NCBI GenBank assembly: GCA_039923455.1
Contig: JBDTCS010000257.1
Span: 1 to 7,533, forward strand
Source: JBDTCS01 sp039923455
Lineage (GTDB): Bacteria; Bacteroidota; Ignavibacteria; Palsa-1295
Direction: 5' to 3'
DNA: 7,533 nucleotides
Shown here: in pieces, positions 1 to 5,323 of the stretch
Layout of the letters: each line of letters starts with the position of its first letter
Position numbering within the stretch: the stretch's first letter is position 1
Notes under the pieces: model-generated
What the model was told of the DNA's origin: nothing
The model's database searches: none
The model's input: only the letters and a program-made list of their open reading frames with translations
Program-made: the position numbers and the translations under genes

Positions 1-774
1 TCCGCCATGACTGAAAGTCGTATCGGTAAGTATTGTCGTTCGATTCTGACTCGTCGTAACAAAGCGACTACCACCAATCTCGACTACGAAAGAAGAGCTC
101 GGGTTGATCGCATATCGCATACCTATCGAGCCATTCATCATCTTATCAGCAAGACTGAAGACAGCGGTCGATGGAGCCGCAAGAAGTTTTCCGGAGCCAT
201 AGACCGAAAAACTGTGATAAGTATTTTCACTCCCTGCAAGAGTCGCTCGATCAGTCAACAACTCATCATGCAAGCGGATGTGCGTATCCTTCGTGTTGCT
301 TTCGCGCATCGTCGTGTTTTCGACCTGCGCTACGCTCACCACTTCTGCATCTTGATTCAACGGACTATTCAGCACCTCGTTCAATGCTACCTGCTCCTTC
401 ATCGGCTGGGTACTCGGGACATTAGAGCTTCTCTCATTGCTAGGGCTGAACAAATGTGCACCCTGCTTCACAGCAGCGAATCTTTCAACAGTTCTAAATT
501 GTGTACCAGTTTGTTCAGGTGCATTTGGGGTAGCGATAACTGGCGCATGTTCAATCGATTGCTTCGCCTGAATATTCGCATGATTCACGTGCGCAAATAC
601 CGATACTGCGAGGAAGCACACCATCGAGAGCACGAGTGGCAATGGGAACGCGACTGGTGTAATCGATCCCTGCGCGGATTGATCGAGCAGTGTTGCCCGA
701 ATCTTCGCAAACTCCGGGCGCACCGGGCGATTGCGGAGCACGTCCATCGACTCTTGATAATTATTAAAGCGCAT
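1..774 (-). CDS. Single-pass membrane protein, putative anti-sigma factor with a beta-barrel-like C-terminus (3' end outside window)
   Basis: This minus-strand frame is open from an ATG at 774 to the window edge, giving 258 residues with no stop. It starts 11 bases inside the end of the ECF sigma gene, the overlap typical of translationally coupled sigma/anti-sigma pairs; an AAGGA lies just upstream of the ATG, though very close. Residues 1-40 are polar and include LRNRPVRPEFAKIRATLL, resembling the stretch before the membrane helix in anti-sigma factors. Residues 41-61 form one hydrophobic helix. Residues 62-185 are a polar, probably disordered linker rich in Q, T, S, E and N. From about 186 the sequence turns to alternating beta-strand patterns (SIGMRYAINPSSSFVVEIGG), as in small outer-membrane barrels. 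I infer that it holds the sigma factor at the inner membrane and reaches towards the outer membrane. The cytoplasmic part is shorter than a usual anti-sigma domain, so the role is unproven. Another in-frame ATG lies at 747. Confidence 0.7.
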   Translation of the reverse strand, partial: MRFNNYQESMDVLRNRPVRPEFAKIRATLLDQSAQGSITPVAFPLPLVLSMVCFLAVSVFAHVNHANIQAKQSIEHAPVIATPNAPEQTGTQFRTVERFAAVKQGAHLFSPSNERSSNVPSTQPMKEQVALNEVLNSPLNQDAEVVSVAQVENTTMRESNTKDTHIRLHDELLTDRATLAGSENTYHSFSVYGSGKLLAAPSTAVFSLADKMMNGSIGMRYAINPSSSFVVEIGGSRFVTTSQNRTTILTDTTFSHGG

Positions 775-1348
775 AATCCTTCAGTTTTGGAATCTTGATC
801 GAGCGTTCCACGCTCCCATCCTGCATCGTATTTTTTTTTGATGCAACGTTTGTTTCTACGATGCCGAGTGCTCGCTGCACCGATTCGCGTCCGCGCTTGA
901 GTCGGCTTTTGACACCACTAATCGAGCCACCTTGAATAATCCGAATTTCGTTCAGCGAAAGATCGGCAACCTCAAAAAGCAAAAGTGTCTCCTTCACTTT
1001 TTCCGGTAACAATCCGATGGCGTCCATCACGATTCGAATTTCTGCCGCATGATCCGGAAGTGGCTCACCAAGTTTGATAGCTTCTGCGCGTTCGTTATCG
1101 AATGACCGACGAAAACGCTCGCGATAAGTTTTGCGCTTGTGCAATCGTGAAGCGATCGTGAATAGAAACCCGGCAAACTTTGCGTGCTCATGCACCGTAT
1201 CGAATCGCTCAAGCGCTTCGAGTACCGTTGCGCTTGTCAGATCTTCTGCCTCCTCCACCGATCTTGCAAGTGACAACGCGAAGCGAGAGAGACGCGGATA
1301 AACCGGCTCTAACAAGTCCAGAAATACTTGCTGCTTCGCTGTCGGCAT
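764..1348 (-). CDS. ECF-type RNA polymerase sigma factor
   Basis: A 194-residue protein with the two-domain layout of extracytoplasmic-function sigma-70 factors, which direct RNA polymerase to a small regulon when released by a partner. Region 2 spans about residues 8-78: DLTSATVLEALERF corresponds to the core-binding helix 2.2, and KFAGFLFTIASRLHKRK to the -10 recognition segment. Region 4 spans about 103-162, with LPEKVKETLLLFEV followed by the helix-turn-helix LSLNEIRIIQGGSISGVKSRL and a basic helix. There is no region 3, as expected for ECF factors. A tail of about 32 residues follows region 4. I chose the ATG at 1348; a TTG one codon upstream is also possible, and no good ribosome site precedes either. 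It lies 42 bp after the lipoprotein gene and overlaps the putative anti-sigma gene by 11 bases, so the three are probably co-transcribed. The class is clear from sequence; the target promoters are unknown. Confidence 0.9.
   Translation of the reverse strand: MPTAKQQVFLDLLEPVYPRLSRFALSLARSVEEAEDLTSATVLEALERFDTVHEHAKFAGFLFTIASRLHKRKTYRERFRRSFDNERAEAIKLGEPLPDHAAEIRIVMDAIGLLPEKVKETLLLFEVADLSLNEIRIIQGGSISGVKSRLKRGRESVQRALGIVETNVASKKNTMQDGSVERSIKIPKLKDYAL
831..839 (-). repeat. A9 homopolymer inside the sigma factor gene
   Basis: Nine consecutive adenines on the coding (minus) strand cover the Lys171-Lys172-Asn173 codons of the ECF sigma factor, after region 4. Runs of this length can cause polymerase slippage. 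Losing one A would replace the last 22 or so residues and stop at a TGA at 781-783, eight bases short of the next gene's ATG. Gaining one A would read through into a third frame. The DNA-binding region would be intact either way. Confidence 0.85.
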
Positions 1349-1383
1349 CAATGCATACTTTTCAACTTACACTTGTTCCTCTA

Positions 1384-1400
1384 TGTCCCGTTATGGGACA
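1384..1400 (-). other. Hairpin enclosing the lipoprotein stop codon
   Basis: A perfect 6-bp inverted repeat, TGTCCC and GGGACA, is separated by five bases. The TAA stop of the lipoprotein gene lies mostly in the loop and the 3' arm is in the 42-bp gap before the sigma gene. No T-run follows, so it is not a standard terminator. It could stabilise or process the mRNA, or uncouple translation of the two genes. It could also be chance, since a 6-bp stem is short. Confidence 0.4.
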
Positions 1401-2143
1401 ATGTACGTTTGCACGGTCGGATGCAAGCCAACTGCTTCTGTTGACGACTTGTTGTATCCTTGAAACGGGTAGAGCGGAAGTAGCCATGGCACACGTGAAA
1501 CCGGAAATAGCCGAAAATAAAAAATATCCCCCCGATGCACTCGCAATCCAATCGGCAGCGGCTGAATCGATATTTGTTTTGAGTAATTGAATGGCCAATC
1601 GGTCTGAAATAAAGGTTGGAGAATGGTAAATGAGCTATCCAGTGACATTTCCATCTTCACTCTCGGAGGTGCATCGCTGCCAATCAAGTGACCAGAGAAT
1701 GCGAGCGAGTACATTGTTGTGTCACTGCGAGAGGAATCGATACGAAACGTCGGCGTGAATGAATCGAGTACAAAAGTATCCACCGATTCTTTGATCACGA
1801 ATGCGTCATTGAGAATTTCTGTACCGACACCATGTAGATGCAACGTGGGATAGATCATTGAATCGAAGCCGTCCTTAAGAAAGATCACATTGTATACCCC
1901 AGCCGCGATGTTATCGATTTCAAATTTTCCCTGATTGTCGCTCGTAGTATGCAAGCTAGTCCCCTCAAGTAAGATTGTCACTCCGCTCGGGTCGAGTGTG
2001 ATGGTGGAATCCACGTCGTACGATGTGACCGTTCCCCGAAGACTTCCACTACCATCTGCCGTGATCGTCTCAAACTTGCAGCCGGCACTCAAAAAGAGCG
2101 TCAGAAATCCTACGGCAATAACCGAGAAGCACTTTTGAAACAT
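1391..2143 (-). CDS. Lipoprotein with carboxypeptidase-regulatory-like (beta-sandwich) domain
   Basis: A predicted 250-residue envelope lipoprotein. Residues 1-21 form a lipoprotein signal peptide (MFQK, then a hydrophobic core) ending in a lipobox LSAG before Cys22, the likely lipidated residue. Residues about 33-120 match the pattern of a carboxypeptidase-regulatory-like fold: LRGTVT, SGVTILLEGT, TTSDNQGKFEIDNI, AAGVYNVIFLKDGF. These beta-sandwich domains are common in surface proteins of Bacteroidota and relatives, often as binding or structural modules. Residues 121-250 are beta-rich and not recognised; LRVHRGDIFYFRLFPVS suggests a second Ig-like sandwich. I chose the start that gives a normal-length signal peptide; the frame stays open upstream with ATGs at 2179, 2194 and 2224, the last adding 27 residues. 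None has a convincing ribosome site. The gene is followed 42 bp later by the ECF sigma gene, so it may belong to the same envelope-signalling unit as sensor or output. That link is inferred from position only. Confidence 0.75.
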   Translation of the reverse strand: MFQKCFSVIAVGFLTLFLSAGCKFETITADGSGSLRGTVTSYDVDSTITLDPSGVTILLEGTSLHTTSDNQGKFEIDNIAAGVYNVIFLKDGFDSMIYPTLHLHGVGTEILNDAFVIKESVDTFVLDSFTPTFRIDSSRSDTTMYSLAFSGHLIGSDAPPRVKMEMSLDSSFTILQPLFQTDWPFNYSKQISIQPLPIGLRVHRGDIFYFRLFPVSRVPWLLPLYPFQGYNKSSTEAVGLHPTVQTYIVP

Positions 2144-2253
2144 GGAGAGTCGAGAATAGGAGATTCGTCGTTGGGACATCTGAACTTCGGACATTTTGTG
2201 ATTTCCAGTACGCACACTAAGCATGTGACCTAATGCGCTTGGAAAGTTTCGAA

Positions 2254-2290
2254 CTAAAATACAGGAGAAATTTCTGACACTAAGAAATTC
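2254..2290 (-). promoter_or_regulatory. Possible promoter/operator region of the lipoprotein-sigma unit
   Basis: On the minus strand TATTTTAG (2254-2261) is one mismatch from the Bacteroidota -7 element TAnnTTTG. Just upstream is a 10-bp palindrome AGAAATTTCT (2266-2275), and AGAAATT recurs 17 bp further at 2283-2289, a spacing that would place two half-sites on nearly the same helix face. No convincing -33 element is visible. AT-rich sequence makes such matches by chance, so this is tentative. The rest of 2225-2420 shows no gene. Confidence 0.2.
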
Positions 2291-2420
2291 GGAGTAGGAG
2301 TATCAACCATTGGAGAGGTTGGGAAATTCGTGCTGGCGCATTTGATTTATCTTTAAACGAGTTAAGGGCGCTCGATGTTTCGAAAAACCTTTAACGCTAC
2401 CCAAAACAGGCCAAAATCAG

Positions 2421-2476
2421 CACAAAAAAAATCCACGATTGTACTTGTTGCAACGTACGATCGTGGATTTTTTGTG
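2421..2476 (-). terminator. Intrinsic terminator after nuoD
   Basis: A long inverted repeat begins 14 bp after the nuoD stop. The arms are 2455-2476 and 2421-2444 around a 10-base loop. The core ATCCACGAT/ATCGTGGAT pairs perfectly, GTAC/GTAC extends it past one T-G wobble, and the outer part is an A/T tract. Read in the nuo direction the stem ends in eight Ts (2424-2431), the classic rho-independent form. On the plus strand six Ts follow, so it could also act bidirectionally. It ends the nuoBCD transcript and isolates it from the lipoprotein gene. Confidence 0.88.
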
Positions 2477-2490
2477 TAAACGGGTATAAC

Positions 2491-3792
2491 TTATTTATCC
2501 GCTTCACCCATAATTGGGTCGATCGAACCGATGATAGCGACGATATCCGATATCATCGCGCCTTCGAGCAATCTTGGCAAACCTTGAAGCGCAACAAAAC
2601 TTGGAGAGCGAATTTTTGTGCGCCACGGTGAACCAGTGCCATCAGAGACAAAATAAAATCCGAGTTCGCCTTTGCTTGATTCGATTGCGGAATAGCTTTC
2701 GCCTTTCGGAGTGTCTTGTCCGAAATTTACGAGCATAAAATCGTTGATGAGATCTTCCATTTTTGTATAAACCTCACCCTTGCGCGGCATGACTTTCTTC
2801 GCATCATCGGAGAAGATCGGTCCCTTCGGAAGTTTATCCAAACACTGACGCACAATCTTCGCGCTCTCCTTCACTTCATCGAAGCGCACAAAATATCTTG
2901 CAAGCACATCGCACTCGGTGCGCGTGATGACATTGAAATCGAGTTCCGGATATACGAGATATGGATTATCGCGACGAAGATCACTCGCAACACCCGAGCC
3001 ACGCAAATTCGGACCACCCCATCCGAGATCGAGCGCTTCACTTGCGGGCATGATACCAATACCTTCGCAACGATCTAAGAAAATACGATTCTTATGAAGC
3101 AACTTCCCTATCTCACCGATAGCTTCCGGAAGCCCCGCAAGAAAATCGCGCGTCATCTTGATCGCTTCATCGGTGATATCCTGCGCCATACCGCCAATGC
3201 GCATATAACTCACAGTGAAACGAACGCCCGTGATGATATCAAAAATATCGTACAACTTTTCACGCTCACGCAATGCCCAAACAAAAATCGTCAGCGCACC
3301 GACATCCATCGCAAGCGCTCCTATCGCCATCAAGTGACTCGAGATCCGTGCAAGCTCTGCGCAGATCACGCGAATATATTGCGCACGTGGCGGAAGCTCG
3401 ATATGCATTAACTTCTCAACGGCCTGACAATACGCAACGTTGTTCGCAAGCGGCGAAATGTAATCGAGTCGATCCGTATGCGGAATGAACTCGTGATACG
3501 TCATATTCTCCGCAAGCTTCTCGTAGCCGCGATGCAAATATCCAAGTTCACACTCCGCACTGATCACCGTCTCACCGTCCAAACGCAGAAGCACGCGGAG
3601 CACACCATGCGTGGCGGGATGTTGCGGGCCCATGTTAAGCACCATCTCGTTGTCGAGTGCATCTTCGCTCAGCGTGACGGTCGTGTCGCGCGACATCAGC
3701 GCTTTGACGATCTTCTGATTCGGCGCATCATGAATCGCTTGCGCGTTCTCGGCAATGAATCTCGCGTTTCTAACTTCTTCGTTCTCTCTCAT
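2491..3792 (-). CDS. nuoD: NADH-quinone oxidoreductase subunit D (49-kDa subunit)
   Basis: Subunit D of respiratory complex I forms, with subunit B, the quinone-binding pocket at the membrane end of the peripheral arm. The 433-residue product shows family landmarks in order: NMGPQHPATHG (53-63), ELGYLHRGYEKLAE (82-95), DRLDYISP (107-114), ELARISSHLMAIGALAMDVGA (146-166), SYMRIGGMAQDI (195-206), DRCEGIGIM (240-248) and C-terminal IGSIDPIMGEADK. His62 and Tyr99 align by motif with the quinone-headgroup residues of Thermus Nqo4 (His38, Tyr87). I chose the ATG at 3792, 13 bp after the nuoC stop. The frame extends to an ATG at 3840 inside nuoC (449 residues), and an internal ATG at 3696 would give a family-typical 401 residues. 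The stretch between 3792 and 3696 is charged and not conserved in the family as I know it. It is the last gene before a strong terminator. Confidence 0.96.
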   Translation of the reverse strand: MRENEEVRNARFIAENAQAIHDAPNQKIVKALMSRDTTVTLSEDALDNEMVLNMGPQHPATHGVLRVLLRLDGETVISAECELGYLHRGYEKLAENMTYHEFIPHTDRLDYISPLANNVAYCQAVEKLMHIELPPRAQYIRVICAELARISSHLMAIGALAMDVGALTIFVWALREREKLYDIFDIITGVRFTVSYMRIGGMAQDITDEAIKMTRDFLAGLPEAIGEIGKLLHKNRIFLDRCEGIGIMPASEALDLGWGGPNLRGSGVASDLRRDNPYLVYPELDFNVITRTECDVLARYFVRFDEVKESAKIVRQCLDKLPKGPIFSDDAKKVMPRKGEVYTKMEDLINDFMLVNFGQDTPKGESYSAIESSKGELGFYFVSDGTGSPWRTKIRSPSFVALQGLPRLLEGAMISDIVAIIGSIDPIMGEADK

Positions 3793-3805
3793 GCTACACT
3801 TTGTG

Positions 3806-4315
3806 TCAGACGTTTTGACCCTTGATATCGAACTGCGCATCGGCGCCCTCGGTGCTTGGAAGCGGAATCGAACCCGGAATTCCCATCAGCGGAAAATCTT
3901 TGCGCAATGGATAATACGCAAACTCGTCGGGCAAATACATTCTGCGTAGATCGGGATGTCCGTCGAAGACTATTCCGAGCATATCGAAGGCCTCACGCTC
4001 AGCCCAATTTGCACCACTCCAAATCGGTGCAAGCGAAGGCACATGCGAATCGCGTTCATCGCAGCGAACCTTGATGAAGATGCGCTCAAAACTTGTCGGG
4101 TTGCGAAGATTGTATGTAACCTCGAACCGCATTTTGCGCTCGTTGCGATCATGACCGACGACATCCATGAATTGCACGAAGCCGAATTTCTCTTTTAGAA
4201 GGCGTGCAGCATCCGCAATCTGTGCGCGATCGAACAACGCGCCGGCGTCGCCATTAATATCTATCGGTTGAAACTCTATACCGGAGGCTGCTTTAAGATC
4301 TTCGAAACTGAACAT
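3806..4315 (-). CDS. nuoC: NADH-quinone oxidoreductase subunit C (30-kDa subunit)
   Basis: Subunit C is a peripheral-arm protein of complex I that packs against subunit D and carries no cofactor. The 169-residue product is a normal length for a stand-alone NuoC. The 30-kDa signature is clear at residues 104-127 (WAEREAFDMLGIVFDGHPDLRR), followed by MYLPDEFAYYPLRKDFPL (126-143). The N-terminal half has the family's helix-strand layout, with LLKEKFGFVQFMDVVGHD at 39-56. It is separate from nuoD, unlike the fused nuoCD of enterobacteria. It starts 15 bp after the nuoB stop, with no recognisable ribosome site, and ends 13 bp before the chosen nuoD start, consistent with one transcript. Confidence 0.95.
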   Translation of the reverse strand: MFSFEDLKAASGIEFQPIDINGDAGALFDRAQIADAARLLKEKFGFVQFMDVVGHDRNERKMRFEVTYNLRNPTSFERIFIKVRCDERDSHVPSLAPIWSGANWAEREAFDMLGIVFDGHPDLRRMYLPDEFAYYPLRKDFPLMGIPGSIPLPSTEGADAQFDIKGQNV

Positions 4316-4330
4316 GCGAAATATTTTTCG

Positions 4331-4888
4331 TCAGACGTGAGCAGGTGTAATAATATTCGGAGTCGCGATCTGAATGAGCGGCTTATCGTCCGTCATATCA
4401 ATGATGGTACCGCGCTTGAATGGTTTGTCGTGCGCGACTTCATCTTGAATCATCATCAATGCTTTCAACACCGAGTCCGGGCGTGGCGGACAACCGGCGA
4501 TATAGACATCGACCGGCAAAAATTGATTGATCCCCTGCACGACAGCGTAGGTCCGATACATACCACCGCTCGAAGTGCATGCGCCCATTGCGATCACCCA
4601 CTTAGGGTCGGGCATTTGATCGTAAATTTTACGAACGACTTTCGCCATCTTGTACGTGACCGTACCAGCAACGATCAAAAGATCCGATTGACGCGGCGAA
4701 AAGCGAAACACCTCGCTGCCGAATCGCGAAACATCATAACGCGGACCCGCGAATGCCATCATCTCGATAGCGCAGCATGAAATTCCGAGTGGCATCGGCC
4801 AAAGAGCATTTTTTCTTGCCCAGTTGACTATGTCGTCGAGCTTGCTGGTTACGAACCCTTCCGATTGAACTGCGTCTGAGAGATCCAT
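4331..4888 (-). CDS. nuoB: NADH-quinone oxidoreductase subunit B (N2 iron-sulfur subunit)
   Basis: Subunit B carries the terminal [4Fe-4S] cluster N2, which passes electrons to quinone at the interface with subunit D. All four cluster ligands are present: adjacent Cys38-Cys39 in GISCCAIEMMA, Cys104 in AMGACTSSGGMYRTY, and Cys133 in YIAGCPPRPD. The 185-residue length and the conserved blocks RYDVSRFGSEVFRFSPRQSD and LLIVAGTVTYKMA are typical of an intact, functional subunit. The ATG at 4888 follows the nuoA remnant by 48 bp, with no clear ribosome site close to it; a GGGA within the nearby repeat is about 18 bases away. It is the first intact gene of the nuoB-nuoC-nuoD unit. Confidence 0.97.
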   Translation of the reverse strand: MDLSDAVQSEGFVTSKLDDIVNWARKNALWPMPLGISCCAIEMMAFAGPRYDVSRFGSEVFRFSPRQSDLLIVAGTVTYKMAKVVRKIYDQMPDPKWVIAMGACTSSGGMYRTYAVVQGINQFLPVDVYIAGCPPRPDSVLKALMMIQDEVAHDKPFKRGTIIDMTDDKPLIQIATPNIITPAHV

Positions 4889-4905
4889 TGTGTTTAGCTG
4901 ATCAT

Positions 4906-4952
4906 TAATCCCATTCGAGAAAAGCCTGCTTGAGAACTAATCCCATTCGAGA
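4906..4952. repeat. 15-bp direct repeat duplicating the end of nuoA
   Basis: TAATCCCATTCGAGA occurs at 4906-4920 and again at 4938-4952, an exact match with a 32-bp period. Read on the minus strand, the copy at 4938-4952 encodes the last codons of the nuoA remnant (Leu-Glu-Trp-Asp, then into the stop), while the other copy lies in the noncoding gap before nuoB. The 17 bases between copies do not match what follows the second copy well. This looks like a small local duplication. Confidence 0.9.
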
Positions 4953-5103
4953 GCGCCCTTCTTCAAGATATAGATATATCCGACGAAGAGCAACCCGATA
5001 AAGATAAACATTTCCACCAGAGCAAATACTCCTAATTTGTCAAAAGTTACTGCCTAGCCGCAATCTTAAGCATCATCACAAGCGGTATACAATTCGCTAG
5101 TAT
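4937..5103 (-). pseudogene. nuoA: Truncated nuoA (complex I membrane subunit A) remnant
   Basis: NuoA is normally a three-helix membrane subunit of about 120 residues beside the quinone site. Here 4940-5053 encodes 38 residues that read as an excellent NuoA C-terminus: AVTFDKLGVFALVEM, then a transmembrane helix FIFIGLLFVGYIYIL, then KKGALEWD and a TAG stop at 4937-4939. Immediately before the alanine codon is an in-frame TAG (5054-5056), where NuoA proteins usually have the Pro-Trp of a YPWAV motif. The conserved middle (first loop with the ECG motif, second helix) is absent. In another frame at about 5056-5103 the codons read ILANCIPLVMMLKIAA, resembling a NuoA N-terminus (YIP, hydrophobic run, IAAG), preceded by an AAGGGAG ribosome-site-like sequence, but its first codon is ATA. 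I infer an internal deletion of roughly 65-75 codons with a frame change. The C-terminal part is secure; the N-terminal scrap is tentative. An assembly error is an alternative. Confidence 0.72.
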
Positions 5104-5106
5104 TCG

Positions 5107-5149
5107 CTCCCTTTCGTCAATATGGCAAAATTCCTTCGCTGCAAATTTA
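5107..5149 (-). promoter_or_regulatory. Possible nuo promoter and ribosome site
   Basis: On the minus strand TAAATTTG (5142-5149) matches the Bacteroidota -7 consensus TAnnTTTG exactly. The -33 element is poor, with only a TTTT about 24 bases upstream. AAGGGAG at 5107-5113 is the best Shine-Dalgarno-like sequence in the window, but the codon three bases downstream is ATA, not a usual start. Its place, between the upstream terminator and the nuoA remnant, is where the nuo promoter should be. Confidence 0.35.
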
Positions 5150-5215
5150 CGGAATTTGAAGGGTGGGAGAGGGAAAAGCGTGGCCGGTTCTGACAAAGAC
5201 TTCCAAATTTTGGGA

Positions 5216-5264
5216 TTAAAAATAAAACGCACTCCAGGGGAAGTTCGTTGTTAAGCTGGGAGTG
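5216..5264 (-). terminator. Intrinsic terminator of the T9SS-cargo unit
   Basis: On the minus strand CACTCCCAG (5264-5256) pairs with CTGGAGTG (5237-5230) apart from one bulged C, with an 18-base loop. It is followed by CG and then TTTTATTTTT (5227-5218). This is a fair rho-independent terminator 60 bp after the stop of the beta-propeller gene. It separates that unit from the nuo genes. The large loop keeps it short of certain. Between here and 5054 I see no gene, only the possible nuo promoter. Confidence 0.65.
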
Positions 5265-5323
5265 ATTGCAGGATGGGTCATCCGGTGGGATACCGGAACT
5301 TCGTCACAACAACGGTGCCTATT

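Noticed and set aside
7..798. Open plus-strand frame of 263 codons
   Set aside because: It lies opposite the minus-strand membrane protein gene, which has a transmembrane helix, sensible composition and sigma-gene coupling. The plus product is rich in Arg, His, Cys and Ile, with no domain, as expected of an antisense shadow.
764..840. Slippage at A9 producing a sigma/membrane-protein fusion
   Set aside because: I followed both shifted frames. The frame shared with the membrane protein hits TGA at 781-783 before its ATG, and the other frame does not match the membrane protein, so no fusion forms.
1180..1590. Plus-strand 136-codon frame across the sigma and lipoprotein genes
   Set aside because: It runs antisense to two well-supported genes and across their gap; no recognisable domain or ribosome site.
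2716..3825. Several plus-strand frames of 71-120 codons opposite nuoD
   Set aside because: All are antisense to a strongly conserved gene and show no protein features.
5047..5232. Minus-strand 61-codon frame as a separate small gene
   Set aside because: Its GTG start lies within the terminator stem and T-run and most of its sequence is low-quality. Only its last codons are of interest, as a possible scrap of nuoA.
5281..5297. Small hairpin TCCGGT-gggat-ACCGGA after the propeller gene
   Set aside because: The 6-bp stem has no T-run on either strand. The hairpin at 5230-5264 is the better terminator, so this one is probably incidental.
4889..5323. Insertion sequence or mobile element behind the nuoA damage
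   Set aside because: No transposase fragment, terminal inverted repeats or target-site duplication bracket the junction; the 15-bp repeat is on one side only and copies nuoA itself.
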